Shown here in pieces: positions 23,350 through 33,449 of a DNA stretch of 64,000 bases. Under the pieces are notes generated by a model, which saw nothing but the letters and a program-made list of their open reading frames with translations, did not search any database and had not been told where the DNA came from. Position 1 is the stretch's first letter. Every line of letters begins with the position of its first letter. Source of the DNA: Epiperipatus broadwayi (lineage: Eukaryota > Onychophora > Udeonychophora > Euonychophora > Peripatidae); assembly GCA_028023455.1 (NCBI GenBank), contig JAQFVV010012446.1, positions 2,296,001 to 2,360,000 on the forward strand, written 5' to 3'. Both the position numbers and the translations under genes were made by a program.

Positions 23350-23740
23350 ATTACTGAATAATAATAAACAGATGCGAGTAATTTAATTACTTTTCAGCGG
23401 AATTCAAGTAAAATAAATATTTTTTTAAAAATATGAATGTATGAAAAAATTATCATCCTATAATAGAGATAAACCGTAAGAGCTCATTTAAATTCATGAT
23501 GCAACTAAATATAAGATACAAAAATCCAAATGTAAAAAGATATGATGCGAATTAGTAGTTCACTACTGTCTGCTTAATCAGTCTTCTTGCAGGTCTAAAA
23601 CTTAACACACCCGATATTTAATTACTGCGAATTAGATGCATTAAAAACAATTACTGCGTTACTACGAACTAGATGCATTAAAAACATTGCTTATAGTATC
23701 CCAAAACTCAATGGTTTTTGAAATTGAAAATTACAAACTT
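23350..23740. other. AT-rich spacer
   Basis: It contains a small direct repeat (GAACTAGATGCATTAAAAAC-like) near 23,630-23,685. Nothing else recognised. Confidence 0.4.
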
Positions 23741-23826
23741 TTAAAAATGCAATTCCTCTACAAGCTCTGTGTTAAATGCTTAGCCAGGCCAGCACTTAAA
23801 ATATCTCTGCCAGGAACCCCTCCCCA

Positions 23827-23871
23827 AAACACTGACCATGGTTTTGTGCTTCGGCACTCCTCAGAGAGGTG
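23827..23871 (-). ncRNA. Hammerhead motif, family B, left arm
   Basis: The minus strand has CTGAGGA, a perfect 4-bp stem II (GTGC with GCAC, loop CGAA), AAAAC, a palindromic stem III ACCATGGT and the cleavable C. Stem I is weak. The second box has lost its G. Confidence 0.6.
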
Positions 23872-24581
23872 TCAGGGTAAGTTCAGATACTAGATCTAAA
23901 AATACCAACCCAAAGCCAAGCACTTATCTAAAAGTTATCTATTGAGTGGAAAATCTGAAAATTTTCAGACATCTACATGTCTTCAAACCCAGGTATCCAA
24001 CTCAAATAGCTATATGGGGCTGATAGATCTTCAGCCATACCATATAGTAGTAGTCTTAGCAATATAAAATTGCATAAGGCTTATGGCAGAGACTATAAAT
24101 AGTCAAAATAAGAGTCATGGATCACATGATTCAATCTCTTTAAGTTTGTAAGTTATAAATAATGAGGATTGCCAATTCCTCTACAAGCTTTGTGATAAAT
24201 GCTTAGCCAGAGCCAGCACTTAAAATATATCTGTCAGGAATCCCTCCCCAAACCCCTGACCAAAGCTTGTAGAGGAATTGGCAATCCTCATTGTTTATAA
24301 CTTACAAGCTTAAGAGATAGGGTCATGTGATCTACGACTCTTATTTTGACTATTTATAGTCCCTGCCATAAGTCTTATGCAAATTTTATATTGCTAAGAC
24401 TACTACTATATGGTATGGCTGAAGATCTATCAGCCCCATATAGCTATTTGAGTTGGATATCTGGGTTTGAAGACATGTAGATATCTGAAAATTTCAGATT
24501 TTCCACTCACTAGATAACTTTTAGATAAGTGCTTGGCTTTGGGTTGGTATTTTTAGATCTAGTGTCTGAACCTACCCTGAC

Positions 24582-24625
24582 ACCTCTCTGAGGAGTGCCA
24601 AAGCATGAAACCATGGTCAGGGTTT
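24582..24625 (+). ncRNA. Hammerhead motif, family B, right arm
   Basis: CTGAGGA, GTGC/GCAT stem, intact GAAAC, stem III ACCATGGT, then C. ACCTCT and AGGGTT give a partly paired stem I with one mismatch. The core bases are complete. Confidence 0.65.
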
Positions 24626-24799
24626 GGAGGGGTTCCTGACAGAGATATTTTAAGTGCTGGCTCTGGCTAAGCATTTATCACAAAGCTTGTAGAGGAATTG
24701 GAAATCCTCATTGTTTATAACTTACAAGCTTAAGAGATAGGGTCATGTGATCTATGACTCTTATTTTGACTAGCTTGTAATTTACTTTTACTGAATGTT

Positions 24800-25095
24800 T
24801 CTTATATATGTCAATTGTGGATTATGTATCTTTTTTGCATATATGTGGTCATGTGTATCAGTTATTTGAGATGGAGTAGTGAATGAATAAACTAAAAAGT
24901 CCTGAGTTCAAATCCCTTTAATTATATTTTTAATTCTAGGGCAGTATGTAATTTGATTATACTGAATCTCATATATGTCAATTGAGGATCATGTATTTTT
25001 TTGCATGTGTGGTTATGTGTATCAGTTGCTTGAGATAAAGTGGAGAATGAATAGAGTGAAAAATTCTGAGTTCAAATCCCTCTATTTATTTTTAA
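24800..25095 (+). mobile_element. Family C downstream segments, two tandem copies
   Basis: TTTGCATATATGTGGTCATG, then GTATCAGTT, GAGATGGAG and a perfect B-box-like GAGTTCAAATCCC appear at about 24,835-24,920 and again at 24,995-25,085. The same segment follows the family C ribozyme near 55,400-55,490. They are therefore read as family C tails without the ribozyme part. Confidence 0.5.
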
Positions 25096-25381
25096 TAAGT
25101 TAATTTATATAATATTCAGACATCTCAAATATCAATAATCAAGAGAAAGTAAGCCAACATTACATTTTATTGATGAATTTATTAGTAAAGATGAAATATA
25201 TCATCAAGTTCTCTGTATTATTCAAATTCTAGCATCGTTATTTATTTTAGAAACTACTTTTCTATGTACAATTTTATACATAACAAGTAAAACCAATATG
25301 TTTTACATTTTAAATCAGACCTTAACATCTTATAATAAATAAAGACATTGATAAATTTTTTTAAATTAATTAAAGCTTCCT

Positions 25382-25597
25382 GTGCATACGCAGGGTGAAC
25401 AGCGCCATCTAGCGTCTGGAATTTGCGTCATCTGCTTTTTGGCCCTTACTCCGGATATTTCTGTGTGTTTATATAGAGACAGTGCCTCTAGCGGCTGGGG
25501 TGCAGCTAACCAGAAAGTACCATCAGTAGTTTTCTTGCATGACTCTCAACATAAGTATTTAATTAATCATCAATTAATTAAGTTAATGATTGTATGA
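25382..25597 (+). other. Less AT-rich tract with short frame
   Basis: A 71-residue frame begins MHTQGEQRHLASG. The DNA includes GCGCCATCTAGCG, a motif often seen in invertebrate repeat sequence. Coding status is doubtful and no protein family is recognised. Confidence 0.2.
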
Positions 25598-25740
25598 TAA
25601 TAAATCCATGAATATATTATTTCTATAGCCACATTATAAACTAAATGTTTTTTTTGTCTCCATAATACTAATTCTGCCAGTATTTATGGAATTATTAAAC
25701 AGAATAATGTTTGTTTTAGAAAATTATTGTACATCATAAT
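25560..25740 (+). repeat. Direct repeat flanking family B foldback, left
   Basis: The sequence from the ATTAATTAAG region to ATAATGTTTGTTTTAGAAAA recurs at 26,607-26,780. The two copies flank the foldback at 25,790-26,590. The length (about 180 bp) is far too long for a target-site duplication. Confidence 0.65.
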
Positions 25741-25908
25741 AGTCTTAGTAAAAATCAGTCACATGTCACATGACCCATATAGCTTGTATTACCAATATGT
25801 AATATATAAAGAGCCTACTAATAGCTCTAAACAAGCTTATTTATTTTATTTTTTATGATAAATGCTATAAGAGAAAATACCTGAAGCCTTTATCTATGAT
25901 AGTCTCCA

Positions 25909-25949
25909 TCCCCAGACCAGTTTCAAGCTATGACTCTCGTCAGTGAGGA
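25909..25949 (-). ncRNA. Hammerhead motif, family B, left arm
   Basis: TCCTCA with TGGGGA as stem I, CTGACGA, GAGT/GCTT stem II around CATA (two wobble pairs), GAAAC, ACTGGT stem III, cleavable C. All core bases are intact. Confidence 0.7.
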
Positions 25950-26417
25950 GCTAGGACATTAGATTCAAAATATTAACCCAAGCCAAGCATTTATCTAATT
26001 CTTAAATATAAAGAAAAAGATCCAAATCTTCAGACACCTACATGTCTTCAAACTCAGCTCTTTAACCAAAGAAACTAAATGAGCCTGAATAAGCATTTAT
26101 TTTATAGCGCTATAATTTTATAAATTGTAATACATTAAAGATCAACCTTTTCAAGCTATTGTGCATACGCTTTTTACGAGTGTTAATAATAAATGAATAC
26201 TTTCATTCCCAACACAAGATATAGTATTTATGAAAGAATAAAATGAATCCACTTATTCTTTCCAACCCAAATGCTTATATATGCCCATATATAAGCATTT
26301 GGGAATGAAAGTATTCATTTATTATATGAGCCTGAACTAAATTCGGACCTTTTCTTTATATTTAAGAATTAGATAAATGCTTGGCTTGAGTTAATATTTT
26401 GAATTTAATGTCCTAGC

Positions 26418-26458
26418 TCCTCACTGATGAGAGCCATAGCTCGAAACTGGTCTGGGGA
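26418..26458 (+). ncRNA. Type I hammerhead ribozyme motif, best copy of family B
   Basis: Every element can be placed. Stem I is TCCTCA (26,418-26,423) with TGGGGA (26,453-26,458), one G-U. The first box is CTGATGA. Stem II is GAGC with GCTC around CATA. The second box is GAAA (26,443-26,446). Stem III is only A-U and C-G within ACTGGT. The cleavable C is 26,452. Such tiny stem III is known from Penelope and metazoan retrozyme hammerheads, which are thought to work as dimers. Activity is inferred and not shown. Confidence 0.8.
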
Positions 26459-26606
26459 TGGGGACCATCATAGATAAAGGCTTCATCATAGATAAAGGCT
26501 TCAGGTATTTTCTCTTGTAGCATTTATCATAAAAAATAAAATAAATAAGCTTGTTTAGAGCTATTAGCAGGCTCTTTATATATCATAATAGTCATATAAA
26601 TCTATT

Positions 26607-26780
26607 TAATTAATGATTAATTAATTAAATTAATGATTGTGTGGCAGTAAATCCCTGAATTATTATTTCTGTAGCCACATTGTAAATATGAACTTTTTTT
26701 AGTCTCTATGATATTAATACTACCAGTATTTATGTAACTGTTGAACAGAATAATGTTTGTTTTAAAAAATTATCTAAGAC
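26607..26780 (+). repeat. Direct repeat flanking family B foldback, right
   Basis: The right-hand partner of 25,560-25,740. It is interrupted near 26,773 by the family D foldback and its sequence resumes at about 26,956 (AAAATTATCGTACAT, as in the left copy). Confidence 0.6.
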
Positions 26781-26958
26781 AATAAAGGCAATTTACTCAA
26801 GGCTTTAATAGGTTTATAAATGTAGATGAGAACAATCAACCCTTAATTATCAACAATCTCAACCTTGTAGTCAAGGCAACCACTTTTATTGTTAAAGGAA
26901 GTTGCCTTGACTATAGGTTGAGATTGTTGATAGCTTAAGGGTTGATTGTTATTATAGA
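26774..26958. mobile_element. Family D foldback
   Basis: An inverted repeat built on CAATCAACCCTTAA, CAACAATCTCAACC and CAAGGCAACC. AAAATTATC occurs on both sides and fits a target-site duplication of about 9 bp. Related copies lie at 46,860, 58,560 and 58,880. No coding capacity. Confidence 0.65.
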
Positions 26959-27224
26959 AAATTATCGTACATTGTAATAGTCATCTAAATCTCTGCAGTC
27001 TTAAAGTAGCTTGTACTGGTTTTTTTGTTACCAATTGAAAAGCTTGATGTCAAAAACTTGCTTAGTGAGGTATTGAAGGGCATTAAATTTGATCCAACAT
27101 TAGTGAAAAGTCAAAAATAATCAATAAAATAAGTTTCTTTGTTTGATCTTTTGCATACATATGTGTATGTGTTATATATAAAGCTCACAAATAAGCTCTT
27201 AACAAGCTTTTCAGAATATTCCCA

Positions 27225-27264
27225 ACCCCAGACCAGTTTCTGCTACTGGCTTCCTCAGTGAGGT
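27225..27264 (-). ncRNA. Hammerhead motif, family B2
   Basis: The minus strand has ACCTCA and TGGGGT (6-bp stem I, one wobble), CTGAGGA, a short GC/GC stem around CAGTA with an A-A base mismatch, GAAAC, ACTGGT and C. It lies in a family B2 fragment of about 27,175-27,275 that closely matches 18,780-18,892. Confidence 0.6.
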
Positions 27265-27312
27265 GCTAGGATATGTGCATATGCTTTATATATATTTTTA
27301 TTTCTTTTCTTA

Positions 27313-27412
27313 ATTTAGCTGAGTGCACTTTCAGTGGCAAGGATCATAATCATAAGAGGTATGATTATGGCTCTCATCATTGAAAGTGCACAGAGCTAAA
27401 TTAAGAAATAAA
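27313..27412. repeat. Short inverted repeat (hairpin)
   Basis: CTTAATTTAGCT and GCACTTTCA pair with TGAAAGTGCAC and TAAATTAAG, and an inner CATAATCATA/TATGATTATG pair continues the helix. The total length is about 100 bp. Family not known. Confidence 0.6.
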
Positions 27413-27419
27413 AAACCAG

Positions 27420-28325
27420 TTTCATAAAGCATGAAAGCACATATTTACACAAAAGAATTGCATATATAAGCAAAGGAAAAATTAATATATAATTTGGATC
27501 TACAAGTTGGTCAAAAGATCATCCATAAATCTTGTTTAGAAATATAATTAGGAAAATGTGAGATATCAGTATGAAATGATACTTCATTTGGTAAGATAAT
27601 TTTGAACACCTTTTATAGGTGGGTATATTTTCAATTGATGCCATGGTCAAATTTTGCCAAGTATCATCATTGGTAGATCATTGTGAATTGTATTGTCTGT
27701 GTTCATCTGACCTCATATTTATGTAGGCCAGTCCCCAACTCACCAATATTTATGCTCCTATTATGGAGTAAGTAAATTTGCAATCTTTAACAACTAGACA
27801 TGGATTTTCCACTCTGTGTACCATATTCATGCATTTTCAATACTATACACCATAATCATGCATTTTTGACACTGTGAATCAATGTTATGATGAAGCTAGC
27901 TAGCTTTGCTGATTATGAAACACAGCACTGACAGTGCAAATAGATTACTGTTAAAGATTATAATTTTATTCTTTCCACCATAGAAGCATAAACATTAGTG
28001 CTAGATTTGTAAAGTATGGATGAAATAATTAATTAATAATGCTTTAAATAATACATATATATTTCTAAAAAGTCTGTTATTTGAGCATTATTTCTTTTTT
28101 CTAATCCAAACAATGAATATAATATATCCAGAAATCACCATTTTTATAATCACATTTCCAGTTTCACAATAAATCATTAAAAAGACTTTTAAATTATGAT
28201 TAAGAAAGACTGCTACTCTTATGCCATCTAGTGTAATTTTTAGTCATCAATAAATTTTAACTAGAAATGTTTATGGAATTCTTATTCCAGTGATGTCCTA
28301 TCCAAGTATTCCCAGACAGCCCTGT
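27420..28325. other. AT-rich stretch without recognised genes
   Basis: Includes a small local repeat (CATAATCATGCATTTT-like) near 27,830-27,870. No gene. Confidence 0.4.
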
Positions 28326-28328
28326 GCA

Positions 28329-28445
28329 TATTGGCATAGTTGGTTGAGCACTAGACTTGGGGATTGAGAGATTTCCAGGATTGATTCCGGAATTCATAGG
28401 TCTGGTATGAAACTTCTTTATGAATCCCCAAGCAATAAAACCAAA
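28329..28445 (+). mobile_element. tRNA-headed SINE S3
   Basis: An A-box-like TAGTTGGTTGAGCAC and a B-box-like GGATTGATTCC lie 40 bp apart in a tRNA-like head, followed by TTATGAATCCCC and AGCAATAAAACC. The last part recurs at about 38,925-38,960, so this is a dispersed family. Confidence 0.55.
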
Positions 28446-28449
28446 AGTA

Positions 28450-29655
28450 TTTTTTTAGTCCCCGACTAGTGTTTAGCTTATTCCTTTTACCCATGAGAAG
28501 CTTTTTGATCTTTTTGAACCATGGAATTGGATCCTTTGGATCTAATGTATGCCTCTTCTAGCAGCCTTTTTCTTTACTTTTTATTATACTATCAAGAAAA
28601 GGCACATTAAATCCCAAAATATTCAGATGCATTATTCAAAAAAACCCAAAAAGCTTCTCACTGTTGAAAGACATATATTAAAAACTAGTCTGAAGATATT
28701 TGAATAGGAGTGGGTTAAGTACATAAAAGCCACAAAATATTTTTTTTCTTTTGACCACAATTTGGGGTGTTAGATTTATCTTGAAATGTGTGGGTGTGTT
28801 GAGCGCATCTGTAAATTAATTAATTCAATCACTTGTGAAGACCCTCTCCCCTTCTTTTATTTCAAATTAATTTAATAATAAATTGTGATTAAAGAAAAAA
28901 ATTACTTTCCTAATCAGTCATATTCAAATTTGAAAAGAATGTGAATAATATCACCATATTTCAATTTTTGAAATAAAATTTATGTGCATTAAAAGATTTT
29001 ATTTTATTTCCAAGTTTTAATTAAACAATCAAGATAAATTAAGATTCCATCCCATATTTGTTCTTCTTTCTATTTTAGCTAAGAGTAGAACTTTTTAATG
29101 AATATTTAATGACAGAATATTTAAGAACTAAAATACCACCTTTTTGTGCACATCACTGTAAACTTACCGAACCAGCCCACCAACAATGTTCGACTGGACA
29201 ACAGACTACACAACTCTGAAATATTTCAGCACCATATTACATTGCCATTGATACCTAACATATTTATAAAATTTGAAGGAAATCCATTTGATAAAAATGT
29301 TAAAAATGGATTACAAATAGCTTGAAATCATGATCTGAAAGTGGAATTAAAGTTAGAGATAGTGAATGCGTGCTCTGACGTTTATATAAATACGCTTGAC
29401 GGTGTTTTTGGTAGAACACCATCTGTTGACAAACAGATATTCTAAATTAAATGTTTCATAAGGTGCTACATTTTCTTTAGTAGCAAAATGTTGGATTAAT
29501 TTGTTATGCAAATAATAAGTACATGTAAGAAAAAGTATTCATTTTTCATGAGGTCAGTTCTGTCCATTAAGTGTTTTTAAACCAGACTACGGATATCTTT
29601 TTATCTGTAGTCGTATATTCTAGAATTCTGATATGTCAGACAATTGACACCATCA
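28450..29655. other. AT-rich stretch with decayed family A-like pieces
   Basis: 28,500-28,715 contains GGATCTAATG, TTCTCACTGTTGAAAG and AAACTAGTCTGAAGATAT in family A order but strongly diverged. The remainder is featureless. Confidence 0.35.
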
Positions 29656-29662
29656 ATATATT

Positions 29663-29995
29663 ATCATCACATGACCACCACTTCTTATGCTTGTGTATAA
29701 CTGTTCTAAAACAGGCAAAACTCACTATATGTATTGCCACACACAGCAAACTAGAGTAATCAATGGATGCCAGAAGGCTTGTGCATAAAATCCCTATCTA
29801 TGTGCAGTGCTCTCAGATCCAAGGCTCCTCACTGACGAAGGCCACAAACTAGAAACTAGTCTGGGGATATTGGATGAGTAGGCACTAGACAGGGATTTTA
29901 TGCACAAGCTTTCTGGCATTCATTGATTACTCTAGCTTGCAGTGTGTGGCAATACGTATAGTGACTTTTGCCTGTTTTAAAATATATGATCATCT
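29663..29995. mobile_element. Family A foldback
   Basis: The left arm (minus) runs from ATCATCACATGACC through AAACAGGCAAAACTC to CCCTATCTA and ends there. The right part (plus) is longer and includes GTGCAGTGCT, GGATCCAAGG-like sequence and the ribozyme. The shorter left arm shows that the foldback centre varies between copies. Confidence 0.8.
29826..29867 (+). ncRNA. Hammerhead motif, family A
   Basis: TCCTCA/TGGGGA stem I, CTGACGA, GGC...ACT stem II (weakened), GAAAC, ACTAGT palindrome and C at 29,861. Core boxes intact. Confidence 0.6.
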
Positions 29996-29999
29996 ATCA

Positions 30000-31460
30000 A
30001 AATGCTTTGTAGCCTACGAAATTCTAAACTTCCATTTTGAACTTACATCTAAATTCTATAATAAAATGGATTTTAGATCACCATTTTTCTCAAAAATCTT
30101 GTTTTAACAACGATGTTATATATATAATCACATTGACCATTCATAAAATTTGCGATAAATGATATAAAATAAACAAAAAGTAAATACTTTTTTAATTGCT
30201 TTTCATAAATTAAATATTCCAATATTGACTTTAAGAAAGTTTACACAGCAGTTATAAATAATTTCAGCAATTCAGTTAATAATATCTTAAGGGATATTAA
30301 ATATACACCCCCTCCCCCGTTATAGTTCTATTTTTAGAAGTCATTTTAAAAAATTAATTGAGTAGACAATTTTTTAAAAAAATAAAGTGTTTTTAAATAA
30401 TTATATAAAAAATGAAAAAAAAAATAATTAAAAAATGAAAGGTTGATTGTTATATAACATCTTAAGGATTAAAAATATACACTATCCAAATTAAACAAGT
30501 TATTCTATCTTTACATACCATAACATCCTGTCTGGTGTGGATGCAGTCGTTTCCAGCCCTCTCACTTTTGGTACCATATGACTCCTGAGAAATAAATCAT
30601 TTGATTATTATTATTTACTGTAATAATGCCTTATTAAAAATTTGGTATTGTTAACATTTATTCGTGCATTGAACATACTACTCAGAAAAGTTTAGTCCTG
30701 ATAAAAGTAATTCAGAGTTAAGGAATAGGTAGTGAACTGATTCTCAAACTAAAAGAAGTGGGGGCAAAAGGCTTAATTTACAAGCTGCATAATTATTCTA
30801 GAGGTCGCCACTGACATATGCAATAAGGGAACAACACATAAATGGAAAAATATGAATGATTTAGTCTGCTAGTTATAAAAGGAAGGCGTAAAAAATATTA
30901 GCATCTGTTAATTGAATGTAAATGCCTACAAGCAAAAAGGGTACAAATAATGAAGTTGTGGGAAAATAAATATAAACAAAGTGATTATACAGAAACTGAG
31001 TCTTGGTTTTTATGCTGGGTTTGGGAAAAGATAATGAGGATTTAGATATAAAGGCCATAAAGTTGACAAAGATTATGTTGTGAAAATGGGATGGAGCAGG
31101 ATGGAGAAGAATATGGGAAAAACAGGGTGGAGAACAGAAAGAGAAAGTAAGGTGGCTAACAGTTTTCTCTGGGCATAATGGTGGAGAGATTCCTGACTCC
31201 AAGAAAAGCGAAGCCACAGTGCATCACATCACTTAAAATACTAAGCCTTTGACGTTCAGTTGTTTATCTCAGTGAAAATTTTAAAACAATATATAAAGAA
31301 TATCATATAAAGCCAAAAAAGACAAACATACAAACAAAGGTATTGTCAAGGATATGTAGCAGCAATGGTAAGAGTTGTGATATGATTTAGATATTTTCTA
31401 TGTAACTAGTAGCATTCACACTAAATTTCTGTAAAATTTCAGCTTAAAAGATAAATCCTT
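30000..31460. other. AT-rich stretch without recognised genes
   Basis: A 114-residue minus-strand frame at 30,873-31,217 lies opposite purine-rich sequence and has no recognisable domain. The plus strand of the same part (GATGGAGCAGGATGGAG) could be old retrotransposon sequence. No supported gene. Confidence 0.4.
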
Positions 31461-31465
31461 AGTCA

Positions 31466-31560
31466 AGCATTGGTGGTCGAGAGATCAGAGACAGCTGCTT
31501 TGCAGGCGGTTGTCCCAGGTTGGCAGGTTCACTACCCAGCTGATGCTATGACACATGGAG
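31466..31560 (+). mobile_element. SINE S1 copy
   Basis: GCATTGGTGGTCGAGAG head, GGTTCACTACCC B-box region and ATGCTATGACAC end. No A-tail remains and no clear target duplication was found. Confidence 0.8.
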
Positions 31561-32119
31561 GGGCAGGAGTTTAGTTCAATAATAGCATATCAACAAAGTT
31601 GAATAGATCATTTATGAAATATATATTCACAGTACATTAGACTAAGCTTACACAATAGAATATTAACAGATCTGTTGTCGATATAACCATATTTTTACTA
31701 TAGAGATTGTCTTGGCAACAGATTGTGGATATCCTTATTAAACTTTGGTTGTTGTGCTAGTGCATTATGTTTGGAAATCAGGTAGATCAGAGTAACTATG
31801 ATTTATGCTATATATTATGCATCTTAAAAAGTTGATGTAATGCAAGAAAAATCTACCCCTTAATCCAGATATTAACTCTTACTCTTAATGGCTAATTTGA
31901 CAAGATATATGGATAGTTTCACAGTAGATCAAGTCATGCCTTGGTTAAAATATTGAAAAGTGAATAAAAAAAATTATACTCATATGATATGCTATGCAAC
32001 TAGTTAAAAGAATTCTGCTATTAATTTTATGATTTATGAGCATATAATCAATTCACTATCAGACATAACTTATAACCAAAAAGCAACTTTGAGGCATCAA
32101 GTGTAAATACCAACTACTA

Positions 32120-32425
32120 TTTTGACACTTAACAGGAGGACAATACAGAGATTTCAATGATGTATGTTGGGAGAAGAAACTGATATGAGACAGGGAGGGA
32201 TTTATTGCTAAAAAAGATAACATGTGAATGGTTGTAATTTTTAAATGAGATTCCAAATGATTGTAAATGACCTAGAAGAGACCATATGTGAAATGGATGA
32301 ATGAAATAAGGAATTTTCTAATATGATGTGGAGAAAAGAAGACATGGATCAGGAAACTGGATTAAACGTGGAGAAACTTTCTTCTTGCAATGGATCAATA
32401 CTAATCGAAAATGATGATGATGAAT
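32120..32425 (+). pseudogene. RTE retrotransposon, 3' terminal fragment
   Basis: The plus strand shows AIQRFQ-like, NEIPNDCK, then GPYVKWMNEIR and WIKRGETFFLQWINTN in shifting frames. It ends with GATGATGATGA. Heavily decayed. Confidence 0.7.
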
Positions 32426-32534
32426 AAAGAAATAGAGATCATATAATGGCAATGTCAAAAGAAGTAATTGAAATGAATAGATTATAGGTGAATAATGATA
32501 ATGGAGGATTGGAAATTGTGATGGATCAGAAAAT

Positions 32535-32770
32535 AGTTTAAAGCTGTAGCAACCCTCTCTGTACAATAAAGCCACTCTGTGCAAGCTATAATAATCAATG
32601 GATGCTGAAGATTTATGCATCAAAATCCTTATCTAATGTATAGTCATTCAATATCCTCAGACTAGTTTTTAGATTGTTGTCTTCCATCAGTAAGAGATTT
32701 TGGATCTGAGAGTATTACACCTAGATTGTTGGATCTAATGCAACCCTTTAGCAACCACCTTTCATTTTTT
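32535..32770 (-). mobile_element. Family A unit, minus strand, diverged
   Basis: Runs from GCCACTCTGTGCAAGC through ATCAATGGATG, the ribozyme and GGATCTAATGCAACCC. Only one strand orientation is present. Confidence 0.7.
32654..32696 (-). ncRNA. Hammerhead-like motif, family A, decayed
   Basis: CTGATGG and AAAAC replace the two core boxes; ACTAGT and the cleavable C remain. CTCTTA and TGAGGA pair only partly. Confidence 0.45.
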
Positions 32771-32974
32771 AATAAACTATAAAGTTTTGAACCCAAAATG
32801 AAAACACAATTATATTTTCAATCCAATCTCATTTACTTGTACAGTCATCTAGACCTGAACCCAGTTCAGTATCTATATATTTTAATATTTTTGATTTTTT
32901 AACAAATGATAGTCATCATCAATATTTGGCTATGAATGATATTAAACTACTAAAACATCACATGGTTGCCATTT

Positions 32975-33265
32975 CTTATGCTTATACAAGCTCTAAAAGA
33001 GCAGCAAATCTTTCCATTCAGTAGTGTCACCTAGTGCAAGCCATGGCAATCAATGGATGCAGAAAGATTAGTGCATCAAAATTTCTACTAGTACCTATTC
33101 ATTCAATATCTCTAGACTAGTTTCTAGTTTATGTCTTTCATCACTTAGGAGCCTTGGATCTGAGAGCATTGCATCTGGACCTTTGAATCAAATGCACTCA
33201 TCCAGCAACCATCTTTGACTTTTTTAGTTAAAACAATAATGGAGTCTTGTGATGTTTTAATGGCT
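32975..33265 (-). mobile_element. Family A unit, minus strand, diverged
   Basis: The same order as the copy at 32,535, about 440 bp away in the same orientation: GTGTCACCTAGTGCAAGCC, ATCAATGGATGC, the ribozyme and CAAATGCACTCATCCAGCAACC. The pair may be the remains of a head-to-tail dimer. Confidence 0.7.
33111..33151 (-). ncRNA. Hammerhead-like motif, family A, decayed
   Basis: The minus strand has GTGATGA in place of CTGATGA, then GAAAC, ACTAGT and C. Stem I is CTCCTA with TAGAGA. Confidence 0.45.
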
Positions 33266-33306
33266 TAAAACAGAAGACTGTAAAAGATTATAAATTAGCA
33301 TTTAAA

Positions 33307-33446
33307 AGCAAGGTAGATGTTAAGCATTGTTAGCTGAGAGGTCATCACATCCACCTTGCAAGCAAGTAGTTGGTTGCAGATGGTTGTGGGTTCGTATCCC
33401 GGCCGATGCTATGACATATGAGGAAAAAAAAGCAAGGTAGATATTA
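33307..33446 (+). mobile_element. SINE S1b with target-site duplication
   Basis: AGCAAGGTAGATGTTA (33,307-33,322) and AGCAAGGTAGATATTA (33,431-33,446) differ at one base and flank the element. S1b has an extra block (GTAGTTGGTTGCAGATGG) where a class II tRNA has its long variable arm, which suggests a leucine- or serine-type tRNA ancestor. Confidence 0.88.
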
Positions 33447-33449
33447 GAG

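Larger units (their letters stand above)
23745..24780. mobile_element. Family B head-to-tail units in inverted arrangement
   Basis: Each arm holds about 1.2 units. In the right arm CAAAGCTTGTAGAGGAATTG occurs at 24,261 and again at 24,681, giving a period of 420 bp; the left arm has the same with a period near 425. The two arms meet at 24,260/24,261. Read on the minus strand, the left arm begins GTCAGGGG, that is 3 nt before the predicted ribozyme cleavage point. Tandem units of this size with one hammerhead each are the hallmark of retrozyme-type or Penelope terminal-repeat copies. Confidence 0.85.
25790..26590. mobile_element. Family B foldback with nested insertion
   Basis: The arms 25,790-26,085 and 26,330-26,590 are reverse complements (AGCTCTAAACAAGCTTATTTATTT at the outer ends). 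Between them lies a family F piece with its own inverted repeat (AATGAATACTTTCATTCCC at about 26,190 and its complement at about 26,310). Each main arm carries one hammerhead. Confidence 0.85.

Noticed and set aside
30873-31217. Minus-strand frame of 114 residues rich in F, S and P
   Set aside because: It is the complement of a purine-rich stretch, has low complexity and no recognisable domain or splice context.
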